Positions 1-6,089 are shown, numbered from the stretch's first letter. The stretch: DNA of 9,920 nt from Nitriliruptorales bacterium (GCA_007133145.1 SLNF01000291.1:1-9920), one strand, 5' to 3'. Notes: a model not told the origin generated them from the letters alone. Program-made: numbers and translations.

Positions 1-396
1 CTGCCGATGCAGGCGGCGCTCGCGACGATGGCGGTGAGCGGGGCGATGCTCTTCGCCTACCGCACCGGGCTCATCCGCGCGACGCCGCGGCTGCGCAAGG
101 TCGTCATCACCGCGACGCTCGGCATCGCCGTCTTCTACCTCGTCAACATCGTGATGAGCTGGTTCGGCTCGCCGATGACGCTCATCTGGGGCGGCGGGAT
201 GCTCCCGATCCTCCTCTCCGTCGCGTTCATCGCCGTGGCCTCGCTCATGCTCATCCTCGACTTCGACCTCGTCGAGCAGATGGCGGGGACCGCGGAGAAG
301 CGCATGGAGTGGTACGGCGCCTTCGCGCTCACGACGACGCTCATCTGGCTCTACATCGAGATGCTCCGCCTGCTCGCGCTGTTGCAGCGCGAATAG
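1..396 (+). CDS. Bax inhibitor-1/YccA family membrane protein, C-terminal part (5' end outside window)
   Basis: The frame is open to the first base of the window, so the gene starts upstream; the ATG at 7 is probably internal. The visible ~131 residues are strongly hydrophobic, with about four membrane-spanning stretches (roughly 5-22, 35-53, 62-86 and 103-125 counted from the ATG at 7). The pattern of a YRTG-x-I-R-x-TP loop, a LVN-x-x-MSWFG helix, an LDFD helix end and a closing WLYIEMLRLL helix matches the C-terminal half of the actinobacterial Bax1-I/YccA integral membrane family. That family normally has about 250-300 residues and seven helices. The family is related to eukaryotic TMBIM/Bax inhibitor-1 and, in some members, leaks calcium; a specific role here is not shown. 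The stop at 394-396 lies 10 nt before the next gene, so co-transcription is likely. Confidence 0.85.
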   Translation: MPMQAALATMAVSGAMLFAYRTGLIRATPRLRKVVITATLGIAVFYLVNIVMSWFGSPMTLIWGGGMLPILLSVAFIAVASLMLILDFDLVEQMAGTAEKRMEWYGAFALTTTLIWLYIEMLRLLALLQRE

Positions 397-406
397 GCAC
401 CGCCCG

Positions 407-1258
407 ATGCTCCGGCTCGCGCTCGCCGACGCCGTGGTCGACCTCGATCCGGCGTGGGGCGGGCGCCTCGCCTCGCTCAGCATCGGCGGCGACGCGATCC
501 TGCTCGACGCCGCCTCCGCCGGGGCGCAGGCGCCGGCGCTGGGGTGGGGTGGCTATGCCATGGCCCCGTGGGTCGGCCGCCTCGAGGGCGCCACCTTCAC
601 CTGGGAGGGTCACCCGCACTCGCTGCCCGCAGACCACGGGCGCCACGCGATCCACGGTCTCGTGCACTCCCGGCCCGCACGGGTCGACGCGGTGAGCGAC
701 ACCACGGCACGCCTTTCGACGCCGATCCCCTCCCCGCCCTGGCCCTGGCACGCCGAGCTCACCCAGGAGGTGCGCCTCGTGCCGGGCGCGCTCACCGTCA
801 CCGGCGAGGTCCGTGCCGAGCGCGACTGTCAGCCCGTCGCGCTCGGCTGGCACCCCTGGCTGCGACGCGGTCCCGGCGACGTCGCCCTGCGCGTACCCGC
901 CGGGCAGGTCGTCGTCACCGACGACGAGCTCGTGGCGACCGCAGCCACCGAGCCGGTGCGCGGCGCCACCGACCTCCGCACGCTCGCGCCGCTCGGGGAG
1001 CGGCGCCTCGACCACACCTTCGTGGGCCTCGACGGCCCGGTGACCCTCGCCTGGCCCACACGCACCGTCGAGTTGCACCCCGGCGAGGGCATCGCTGCGG
1101 TGCACGTCTTCGTCACCGACGACGACGTCTGCGTCGAGCCGCTGTCGGCCAGGCCCAACGCCCACCGCGTCGAGGGCGCGGACGCGGCCTCGGTGGGGCT
1201 CGTCGTCGCCTGTCCCGACGCGCCGCTGCGCGCGAGTTGGACGCTGCGCTGGCGGTAG
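407..1258 (+). CDS. Aldose 1-epimerase (mutarotase) family protein
   Basis: Predicted cytosolic 283-residue protein that interconverts alpha and beta anomers of an aldose; the exact sugar cannot be read. The expected sugar-mutarotase elements appear in order: WGGRLASL near residues 17-24, PWVGRL at 54-59 (sugar-binding Arg58), HAIHGLVH at 80-87 (catalytic-type His83), the LGWHPWL segment with His149 as the likely catalytic acid, and the C-terminal CVEPLSARPNAH segment with Glu244 as the likely base. Length is slightly below the typical 290-350. The ATG at 407 leaves an intact first beta strand, so it is preferred. No Shine-Dalgarno sequence is visible, and translation may be coupled to the stop 10 nt upstream. 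YeaD-type hexose-6-phosphate mutarotases are a less likely alternative. Confidence 0.88.
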   Translation: MLRLALADAVVDLDPAWGGRLASLSIGGDAILLDAASAGAQAPALGWGGYAMAPWVGRLEGATFTWEGHPHSLPADHGRHAIHGLVHSRPARVDAVSDTTARLSTPIPSPPWPWHAELTQEVRLVPGALTVTGEVRAERDCQPVALGWHPWLRRGPGDVALRVPAGQVVVTDDELVATAATEPVRGATDLRTLAPLGERRLDHTFVGLDGPVTLAWPTRTVELHPGEGIAAVHVFVTDDDVCVEPLSARPNAHRVEGADAASVGLVVACPDAPLRASWTLRWR

Positions 1259-1271
1259 GGGTGTGGCGGCG

Positions 1272-1320
1272 AGCGGCCCGGCCACGCCGCGCCCCGCACG
1301 GCGCGGCGCGACCGGGCGCT
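1272..1320. terminator. Large GC-rich hairpin between convergent genes, probable bidirectional terminator
   Basis: Positions 1285-1293 (CGCCGCGCC) are perfectly complementary to 1300-1308 (GGCGCGGCG) across a 6-nt loop. A second helix, 1276-1281 with 1312-1317 (GCCCGG/CCGGGC), stacks below a symmetrical 3x3 internal loop, and AGC/GCT at 1272-1274/1318-1320 extends it past one bulged base. That gives about 18 base pairs in 49 nt. It sits between the stop of the epimerase (1258) and the stop of the minus-strand gene (1320-1322), so it could end transcription from both sides. There is no U-tract, which is common for actinobacterial terminators. Confidence 0.6.
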
Positions 1321-1523
1321 CAGTGCGGCATCGGTCCTCGTCCCCGCGCGACGAGCCAACCGATGCCGCCTCCCGCCAACAGCGCACCAAGGAGGCACAG
1401 GGGGAGGAGCCACCAGTGCGCTGCTGCGGCACTCACCGCAGCCGAGGCGGGGAGGCCGATCACGAGCGCGATCATGAGGCCAGCCTCGATCGGCGTGTAC
1501 CGTCTCGGCGCGGCCATCACCAT
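1320..1523 (-). CDS. Small two-helix membrane protein of unknown function (67 aa)
   Basis: Short minus-strand gene starting at ATG 1523-1521. A purine-rich GAGGAGGAGGT (minus strand, 1544-1534) lies about 10 nt upstream and supports this start over a longer open frame that continues into the glycosylase region. The 67-residue product has a short basic N-terminus (MVMAAPRRYTP), a first hydrophobic helix at about residues 12-32, a WW turn at 37-38, a second helix at about 37-58 with a GGGIG glycine cluster, and a basic ARGRG end. This predicts a hairpin in the cytoplasmic membrane. No domain is recognised. It converges on the epimerase gene and shares the 1272-1320 hairpin. It resembles generic small actinobacterial membrane proteins; no function is inferred. 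Confidence 0.65.
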   Translation of the reverse strand: MVMAAPRRYTPIEAGLMIALVIGLPASAAVSAAAAHWWLLPLCLLGALLAGGGIGWLVARGRGPMPH

Positions 1524-1646
1524 CGTGCTTGCGACCTCCTCCTCGCTCCATGGCACTCTCTCCGGTGGATCGCGCCCGGACGGGGGCAGACGACCCCCTG
1601 CTGCAGGGACGGGAGTCCCCCGCAGGCACCACGGCGCAGCGCGGAT

Positions 1647-1651
1647 GGAGG
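1647..1651 (+). promoter_or_regulatory. Ribosome binding site deciding the GTG start of uracil-DNA glycosylase
   Basis: GGAGG at 1647-1651 stands 8 nt before the GTG at 1660. The in-frame ATG at 1645 overlaps this motif and has no Shine-Dalgarno sequence of its own upstream. The GTG also gives a protein beginning a few residues before the conserved DLVGPGW segment, as is usual for the family. Confidence 0.65.
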
Positions 1652-1659
1652 TGGCAGCG

Positions 1660-2373
1660 GTGAGCGGTGAGGGCTTCGAGGACCTCGTCGGCCCGGGATG
1701 GGCCGAGGCGCTCGCGCCGGTGCGCGACGACATCGCGGAGCTCGGGGACTTCCTCCGGGCCGAGGTCGCCGCGGGGCGGCGCTTCCTGCCCGCCGGCGAC
1801 CGGGTCTTCGCTGCGCTCGCGCGGCCCATCGACGAGGTCCGCGTCGTCATCCTCGGTCAGGATCCCTACCCGACGCCGGGGCACCCGATCGGCCTGTGCT
1901 TCAGCGTCGCGCCCCACGTCCGTCCGCTGCCGGCGAGCCTGCGCAACATCTTCGAGGAGTACCGCGCCGACCTCGGGCATCCCGCGCCGGGCAGCGGCGA
2001 CCTCAGCCCCTGGGTGGACCAGGGGGTCCTGCTGCTCAACCGCGTTCTCACCGTCGAGGCCGGCAAGCCGGCGAGTCACCGCGGGCGCGGCTGGGAGCGT
2101 GTGACCGCGAGGGTCCTCACCGCCCTGGCCGAGCGCGAGGCGCCGCTCGCGGGCGTGCTCTGGGGCCGCGACGCCCGCCAGGCGCGGTCGCTGCTCGGCG
2201 GCGCTCCGTGCGTCGAGGCGCCCCACCCCAGCCCGCTGTCGGCATCGAGGGGGTTCTTCGGCTCGCGACCGTTCAGCCGCGTCAACGACCTCCTCGTCGC
2301 CCAGGGCGCGGCGCCGGTCGACTGGCGCCTGCCCACGGAGGGAGAGCTCCCGGAGACCGACCCGGTGCGTTAG
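1660..2373 (+). CDS. ung: Uracil-DNA glycosylase, family 1
   Basis: Removes uracil from DNA (from cytosine deamination or dUMP misincorporation) to start base-excision repair in the cytosol. All family-1 signatures are present in the 237-residue product: the water-activating loop GQDPYP at 66-71 with catalytic Asp68, GLCFSV at 78-83, GVLLLN ending at Asn127 (uracil recognition), and the DNA-intercalating Leu loop HPSPLS at 189-194 with the catalytic-type His189. The motif is GQDPYP rather than the GQDPYH of E. coli; the Pro variant is familiar from actinobacterial Ung. GTG 1660 is chosen over ATG 1645 on the ribosome-binding site. The next gene starts 32 nt downstream on the same strand and may be co-transcribed. 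Confidence 0.95.
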   Translation: MSGEGFEDLVGPGWAEALAPVRDDIAELGDFLRAEVAAGRRFLPAGDRVFAALARPIDEVRVVILGQDPYPTPGHPIGLCFSVAPHVRPLPASLRNIFEEYRADLGHPAPGSGDLSPWVDQGVLLLNRVLTVEAGKPASHRGRGWERVTARVLTALAEREAPLAGVLWGRDARQARSLLGGAPCVEAPHPSPLSASRGFFGSRPFSRVNDLLVAQGAAPVDWRLPTEGELPETDPVR

Positions 2374-2376
2374 GGT
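2371..2376 (+). promoter_or_regulatory. Possible -10 element overlapping the ung stop codon
   Basis: TAGGGT fits the TAnnnT -10 pattern and overlaps the ung stop. It lies 29 nt before the GTG of the next gene. No convincing -35 hexamer stands 16-18 nt upstream, so this is weak. It repeats the hexamer of the better-supported promoter at 7575-7602. Confidence 0.25.
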
Positions 2377-2405
2377 GCGCCCCAGGCGAGGAGGAGGGCG
2401 CGGCG

Positions 2406-2921
2406 GTGACCGAGGAGCCCGGTGCCGGGCGCACGCACCGGTTCGTGTGGGTCGACGAGGAGGTCCCCCTGCTCGGTGGCCAGTGGATGGCGGTCGCCGC
2501 CGACGCCGCGCCCCACCCGCTCGTGCTCGCCGACGTCGTCGCCGAGGCGGCCGCGCGTGGCTGGGCCGAGGAGCCGGTCGGCGAGCACGTGCGCGCGACC
2601 CTCGCCGTGGTGCGCGCCGCCGGCGAGCTCGAGGACGAGCTCTTCCCCGACGCGGCCAGCCGTCTGCAGACCGCGCTGCTGTCGGTCGACACCGACACCC
2701 CCGAGGTCGACCTCGCCACGCCGGAGGGCGAGCGGGTGCGCCGCGGCGCCGAGGCGCTCGAGAAGCTCGCTGCCGACCTCGCCGAGGTCGTCGAGGGGCA
2801 ACTGCACGACGGCTCGCTCGCCGCACTCCCCGAGCAGTCGACCCTCGCGCTGTGCTACGCCGTGGAGACCGCCTGGCGGTTGCGGCGGCTCGTCGACCCG
2901 CCCGGCCCCCTCTACCTCTGA
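2406..2921 (+). CDS. Hypothetical acidic, mostly helical protein (171 aa)
   Basis: No family is recognised. The GTG at 2406 is chosen because a strong GGAGGAGGG (2390-2398) lies 7 nt upstream; no ATG lies nearby. The product is soluble, acidic and rich in Ala, Glu and Leu, with no signal peptide or membrane segment. A short N-terminal part (residues 11-32: HRFVWVDE, then PLLGGQWMA) looks beta-like. Helices follow at about 39-52, 58-78, 83-93 and a long amphipathic 106-134. A Cys150/Trp157 helix and a Pro-rich PPGPLYL end close it. It sits 32 nt after ung on the same strand and ends 6 nt from the convergent aldo/keto reductase. A repair role by association would be speculation. Confidence 0.75.
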   Translation: MTEEPGAGRTHRFVWVDEEVPLLGGQWMAVAADAAPHPLVLADVVAEAAARGWAEEPVGEHVRATLAVVRAAGELEDELFPDAASRLQTALLSVDTDTPEVDLATPEGERVRRGAEALEKLAADLAEVVEGQLHDGSLAALPEQSTLALCYAVETAWRLRRLVDPPGPLYL

Positions 2922-2927
2922 GCGGCC

Positions 2928-3821
2928 CTAGGACCGGCGGTAGGAGGCGCTGAGCACTGCCGCGGCGTCCCCGAGCTCGGTGACCTCCTCCGCGGAGAGC
3001 GCGACCGTCGCGGCGCGGCAGTTCTCCTCGAGGTGGGCGACCTTGCTCGTGCCGGGGATCGGGAGCATGACCTCCGAGCGGGCGAGCAGCCATGCGAGCG
3101 CGATCTGCGCGGGTGTCGCGTCGTGCGCGGCCGCGGTCGCGTCGAGCACGCCGCCGGGCTGGGCGAGCTCGCCGGTCGCCACGGGGAACCAGGGCAGGAA
3201 GCCGATGCCGGCGGCCTCGCAGGCCTCGAGCACCTCCTCGTGCGCGCGGTCGAGGAGGTTGTAGCGGTTCTGCACGCTCGCGACCTCGACGACCTCCCGG
3301 GCCTCGGCGAGCTGCGCCGCGGTCACCTCCGAGAGGCCGATGTGGCCGATCTTGCCGGCCTCGCGCAGCTCGGCCAGTGCCCCCACCTGCTCGGCCAGCG
3401 GGACGTCGCGGTCGATGCGATGGAGTTGGAAGAGGTCGATGCGCTCGAGGCCGAGGCGCCGCAGCGAGAGCTCGCACTGCTGGACGAGGTAGGCCGGGCG
3501 GCCGACCGGCACCCACACGTTCGGGCCGGTGCGGGCCAGACCCGCCTTCGTCGCGATGACGAGGTCGTCGGGGTAGGGCCGCAGCGCCTCGGCGATGAGG
3601 CGCTCGCTGACCTCCGGGCCGTAGCTGTCGGCCGTGTCGATGAGGGTGACGCCGAGCTCGACGGCGCGCCGCAGCACCGCGACCGCCTCGTCGCGGTCGG
3701 CTGGCTCGCCCCAGACGCCGGGACCGGTCAGGCGCATCGCGCCGAAGCCGAGACGGTGGACCTCGAGGTCACCGCCGAGGCGGAGCGTGCCGCTCTCGGC
3801 GACGGGGGTGGTGGCGGTCAT
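2928..3821 (-). CDS. Aldo/keto reductase family oxidoreductase
   Basis: NAD(P)H-dependent (beta/alpha)8-barrel enzyme that reduces aldehydes or ketones to alcohols; the substrate cannot be read. The catalytic tetrad is complete in the 297-residue product: Asp62 and Tyr67 (in DTADSYG), Lys92 (ATKAG) and His134 (LFQLHRID). The N-terminal LGFGAMRLTGPG, the ASVQNRYNLL strand and the PIPGTSK segment that binds the cofactor 2'-phosphate region are typical, the last suggesting NADPH. Length is normal. ATG 3821-3819 has AGGAG (minus strand, 3834-3830) 8 nt upstream. The gene stands alone: it converges on the 2406-2921 gene with a 6-nt gap and no strong terminator, and diverges from the 3902 gene. Assignment to a sub-family (for example YajO-like) is not made. 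Confidence 0.93.
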   Translation of the reverse strand: MTATTPVAESGTLRLGGDLEVHRLGFGAMRLTGPGVWGEPADRDEAVAVLRRAVELGVTLIDTADSYGPEVSERLIAEALRPYPDDLVIATKAGLARTGPNVWVPVGRPAYLVQQCELSLRRLGLERIDLFQLHRIDRDVPLAEQVGALAELREAGKIGHIGLSEVTAAQLAEAREVVEVASVQNRYNLLDRAHEEVLEACEAAGIGFLPWFPVATGELAQPGGVLDATAAAHDATPAQIALAWLLARSEVMLPIPGTSKVAHLEENCRAATVALSAEEVTELGDAAAVLSASYRRS

Positions 3822-3889
3822 CGTGGAGGCTCCTGTCGTCGGGACGGCGTCGGGCTCCCGGGCGCTCCTACCCCGCCCGCTGCGCGGCG

Positions 3890-3901
3890 TACCGTGGGGT
3901 C
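3890..3901 (+). promoter_or_regulatory. Putative leaderless promoter (TACCGT, 6 nt before ATG)
   Basis: TACCGT at 3890-3895 fits the TAnnnT -10 consensus and leaves only 6 nt before the ATG at 3902. Transcription would therefore start at or next to the first codon. No Shine-Dalgarno sequence precedes this ATG, unlike nearly all neighbours. This is the usual layout of leaderless genes in Actinomycetota. No good -35 hexamer is seen. Confidence 0.45.
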
Positions 3902-4363
3902 ATGGCCAAGGACGACGCCGCGGCACGCCGGGAGCGTCGGCGCAACCTCGTCGGCGTCGCCTTCGGCATCCTGCTCGTCGTGAGCTTCGGGTTGAGCCGC
4001 ATCGGTGGTGGCGTGGCCCCCGACGACGCCGTGGCCACCTGCGAGGACCCCCTGGCGTGGCGGGAGGCCGCCGAGCACGTCGGTGCCCGGGGCGCGGTGG
4101 CCGGGGCGGTCGCCGCGGTCACCACCGCCGCGGACGTCGGTGGCGAGCCGACGTTCCTCAACCTCGGCGCGCCCCATCCCGACGAGCCGCGCTTCGACGT
4201 CGTCGTCTACGCCGAGGTCCGCGAGGCGGCCACCCTCGACCTCCACGCGCTCGAGGGCGAGGTCGTCTGCGCGGCGGGGACGATCGGCGAGCGCGACGGC
4301 GTCGCGCAGATCGTCGTCGAGCATCCCGCGGGGTTGGAGCGTCACGAGGGGACGGGCCGGTGA
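3902..4363 (+). CDS. Membrane-anchored protein with an OB-fold-like extracytoplasmic domain
   Basis: The 153-residue product has a charged, basic N-terminus (residues 1-14, ARRERRR), one hydrophobic helix (15-32) and a soluble domain of about 100 residues. That topology predicts an N-in anchor with the domain outside the membrane. The domain pattern W53-x-x-A-x-x-HVG, alternating G-V strands, PTFLNLG at 83-89, HP-x-x-x-RFDVVVY at 92-103, an EGEVVCAAGTI strand and GVAQIVVEHP at 133-142 resembles the small OB-fold domains found in secreted bacterial nuclease-like or nucleic-acid-binding-like proteins. This is recalled similarity, not a search result. No catalytic residues are evident. Cys47 and Cys123 could pair. 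The VATC at 44-47 is not a proper lipobox. It diverges from the reductase gene and converges, with a 10-nt gap, on the 4374 gene. Confidence 0.7.
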   Translation: MAKDDAAARRERRRNLVGVAFGILLVVSFGLSRIGGGVAPDDAVATCEDPLAWREAAEHVGARGAVAGAVAAVTTAADVGGEPTFLNLGAPHPDEPRFDVVVYAEVREAATLDLHALEGEVVCAAGTIGERDGVAQIVVEHPAGLERHEGTGR

Positions 4364-4373
4364 GCGGGCACCC

Positions 4374-4868
4374 TCAGGCGGGGTAGGGCCCCTCGAGCGC
4401 GAGCTCGGTCTCGATGGCGAGGCGGCCGGAGTCGGCGAGCTCGGCCTCGAAGTCCCAGTTCATCTCGCCGCGACGGAAGCCGACGTCGACGGTGCGGCCG
4501 CGGTCGGTGTCGATCTCCATCGTCCAGCCGGGGTTGGTCGCCACCTCGACGAGCCGGAGCTCCCCACCGTCGACGGCGACCTCGACCTCACCGGCGCTGC
4601 CGACGCAGAAGCGCCCAGGGTCGGCGTCGTCGTCGTCGTGCTCGACCTCGATGCGCAGCGTCGCCCCGTCGTAGCGCGCCTCGAGGATGCGCTCCTCCCG
4701 TCCGCGCCGCAGTGCGACCGCGAGGCGGTCGGGCTCCTCGGCGCGCACCGTCGGGGTCCAGCCGGTCACCGGGTCGACCCCGTCGAGGCGCAGGCCGCCG
4801 TCCTCGACGTGGAAGGTCACGCTGCCGGCCTCCCCGACCTGCCAGGTCCCATCGGCGAGCGTCACCAT
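4374..4868 (-). CDS. Hypothetical beta-rich protein with internal duplication (164 aa)
   Basis: No named family is recognised. ATG 4868-4866 has AGGAAGG on the minus strand about 7 nt upstream. There is no signal peptide or membrane helix, so a cytosolic location is likely. The protein is acidic and dominated by alternating beta-strand patterns. It consists of two similar halves, about residues 7-77 and 85-158. Both contain a VG-x-AG-x-V turn, a DGG-(E)-LRL strand, a GWT turn (36-38 and 114-116), an RRG motif (54-56 and 132-134) and a final LRIEVE / LAIETE strand. An Asp-rich linker (78-83) joins them. This implies a duplicated beta-sandwich or barrel unit. It converges on the 3902 gene and shares its 111-bp upstream region with the divergent quinone reductase gene. 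Confidence 0.8.
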   Translation of the reverse strand: MVTLADGTWQVGEAGSVTFHVEDGGLRLDGVDPVTGWTPTVRAEEPDRLAVALRRGREERILEARYDGATLRIEVEHDDDDADPGRFCVGSAGEVEVAVDGGELRLVEVATNPGWTMEIDTDRGRTVDVGFRRGEMNWDFEAELADSGRLAIETELALEGPYPA

Positions 4869-4879
4869 GACTCACCCTT

Positions 4880-4899
4880 CCTCGTGCGTCCTCGTGCCT
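4880..4899 (+). repeat. Tandem 10-bp direct repeat in divergent intergenic region
   Basis: CCTCGTGCGT at 4880-4889 is followed directly by CCTCGTGCCT at 4890-4899, 9 of 10 bases identical. It lies between the start of the 4374-4868 gene and the inverted repeat at 4904-4943. It could be part of a protein-binding region or chance in GC-rich DNA. Confidence 0.3.
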
Positions 4900-4903
4900 G
4901 CCG

Positions 4904-4943
4904 CCTGGTGAGGGTTCCCGGTAGGCTACGCGACCTCACCCGG
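4904..4943. promoter_or_regulatory. Inverted repeat framing a shared -10-like element in a divergent promoter region
   Basis: GGTGAGG (4907-4913) and CCTCACC (4934-4940) are perfect inverted arms with a 20-nt spacer; a mismatch then two more pairs extend them to 4904/4943. The centre, 4921-4929, is GTAGGCTAC, which reads as a TAnnnT -10 element on both strands (TAGGCT / TAGCCT). The region lies between two divergent genes, so it may be a common operator-promoter. No clear -35 hexamer is seen for either direction. Confidence 0.4.
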
Positions 4944-4979
4944 AGGTGCCGGGACCCGAGTCGTCCCGAGGAGGGCAGG

Positions 4980-5948
4980 ATGCGCGCGATCGAGGTCCGC
5001 GAACCCGGAGGCCCCGAGGCCATGGTCCTCGCCGAGTCCCCGACGCCGGAACCCGGACCGGGCGAGGTTCGGCTGCGCGTCGCCGCCGCGGGGGTGAACT
5101 TCATCGACGTCTACCACCGCACCGGGGCCTACCCCCTGCCCCTGCCCTTCGTGCCGGGCATGGAGGCGGCCGGGACCGTCGAGGCGGTCGGCGAGGGCGT
5201 CAGCGGGTTCGCGGTCGGTGACCGCGTCGCGCACGGATTCGCCCCCGGCGCCTACGCCGAGCAGCAGGTCGTCGCCGCCGAGCGGCTCGTCGCCGTCCCC
5301 GACGGCGTCGCGCTCGAGACCGCTGCGGCGCTCATGCTCCAGGGTCTCACCGCGCACTACCTCAGCGCCTCGACGTTCCCCCTCGCTCCCGGCCACGTGG
5401 CGCTCGTCCATGCCGGTGCCGGTGGGGTGGGGCTCCTGCTCACCCAGCTCGCCGTCGCCCGGGGCGCGACCGTCCTTGCGACGGTGTCGACCGCGGCCAA
5501 GGCCGAGCTCTCGCGGGGCGCCGGCGCCGAGGAGGTCATCCGCTACGACGAAGCCGACGTCGCCGAGGAGGTCGCGCGCCTCACCGAGGGCCGCGGCGTC
5601 GACGTCGTCTACGACTCCGTCGGCGAGGCGACCTTCGAGGCCTCTCTCGCCTCGCTCGTGCCTCGCGGCATGCTCGTCCTCTACGGGCAGTCGAGCGGGC
5701 CGGTGCCCCCCGTCGACCCCCAGCGGCTCAACAAGGGCGGGTCGCTCTTCCTCACCCGGCCCAACCTCGCCCACCACATCGCCAGCCGCGAGGAGCTCGT
5801 CTGGCGCGCCGGCGAGCTCCTCGACGCCGTGGCCTCGGGCGACCTCGACGTCCGGGTGGGGGAGACCCACCCGCTCGGTGACGCTGCCGAGGCGCACCGC
5901 CGTCTCGAGGCGCGGGCGACGACCGGCAAGGTCCTCCTGCTGCCCTAG
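4980..5948 (+). CDS. NADPH:quinone oxidoreductase, zinc-independent medium-chain (QOR) family
   Basis: Predicted cytosolic NADPH-dependent reductase of quinones or related enones, 322 residues, the normal length. GVNFIDVYHRTGAYP at 38-52, the LPFVPGMEAAGTVEAVG block around 55-71, LMLQGLTAHYL at 118-128 and the Rossmann motif HAGAGGVG at 144-151 are diagnostic of E. coli QorA-like enzymes. The structural and catalytic zinc ligands of alcohol dehydrogenases are absent. The YDSVGEATFEASL and RLNKGGSLFLTRP segments also match. ATG 4980 has AGGAGGG a few bases upstream (4969-4975), which is rather close. A frame extending upstream is not needed because the N-terminus is already complete. It stands alone, divergent from the beta-rich protein gene, and is followed by an inverted repeat at 5987-6030. 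Confidence 0.92.
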   Translation: MRAIEVREPGGPEAMVLAESPTPEPGPGEVRLRVAAAGVNFIDVYHRTGAYPLPLPFVPGMEAAGTVEAVGEGVSGFAVGDRVAHGFAPGAYAEQQVVAAERLVAVPDGVALETAAALMLQGLTAHYLSASTFPLAPGHVALVHAGAGGVGLLLTQLAVARGATVLATVSTAAKAELSRGAGAEEVIRYDEADVAEEVARLTEGRGVDVVYDSVGEATFEASLASLVPRGMLVLYGQSSGPVPPVDPQRLNKGGSLFLTRPNLAHHIASREELVWRAGELLDAVASGDLDVRVGETHPLGDAAEAHRRLEARATTGKVLLLP

Positions 5949-5986
5949 ACCCCTGGTCCACGCTGCCGCACGACGCCACGACCCCG

Positions 5987-6030
5987 GTGCGTCCGCGCGC
6001 CGCGGTTTGGGCGCGGCCTGCGGGACGCAC
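5987..6030. terminator. Inverted repeat downstream of the quinone reductase gene
   Basis: GTGCGTCC (5987-5994) pairs with GGACGCAC (6023-6030), and GCGCC/GGCGC can form an inner helix, giving a 44-nt imperfect hairpin. It begins 38 nt after the stop at 5948 and ends 59 nt before the kinase start. No T-run follows. It is most likely a terminator, but its position also allows a role in the next gene's promoter. The rest of the 141-nt gap shows no gene. Confidence 0.4.
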
Positions 6031-6089
6031 ACTTAGCGGAGATTCGCACGCAAGGGTGTGGCCACGCAGCGTCGGAGGGAGAGACCGGC

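Noticed and set aside
454..1644. Plus-strand open frame running from 454 into ung
   Set aside because: The part before 1645 is Arg-rich noise over the epimerase gene; only the ung segment from 1660 is a real protein.
1645..1647. ATG as start of uracil-DNA glycosylase
   Set aside because: No Shine-Dalgarno sequence lies upstream and the codon overlaps the GGAGG motif that serves the GTG at 1660; it would add only five residues outside the conserved fold.
2923..2936. Imperfect palindrome around CCTAGG between the 2406-2921 gene and the reductase gene
   Set aside because: The arms leave no loop for a hairpin and it overlaps the reductase stop codon; too short to call a terminator or operator.
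829..3516. 895-residue minus-strand open frame across the epimerase, ung and reductase genes
   Set aside because: The translation is low-complexity Arg/Ala/Pro/Gly text without domains, and it overlaps well-recognised genes. It is an effect of GC-rich third positions.
4034..4045. Lipobox-like VATC (residues 44-47) in the OB-fold-like membrane protein
   Set aside because: Thr precedes the Cys instead of Gly, Ala or Ser, and the Cys is about 15 residues beyond the hydrophobic helix, so a lipoprotein signal is unlikely.
5551..5578. Short GCCGAGG-type repeats inside coding regions
   Set aside because: They are produced by recurrent Ala-Glu and Val-Glu codons in GC-rich genes, are not regularly spaced, and do not resemble CRISPR or satellite repeats.
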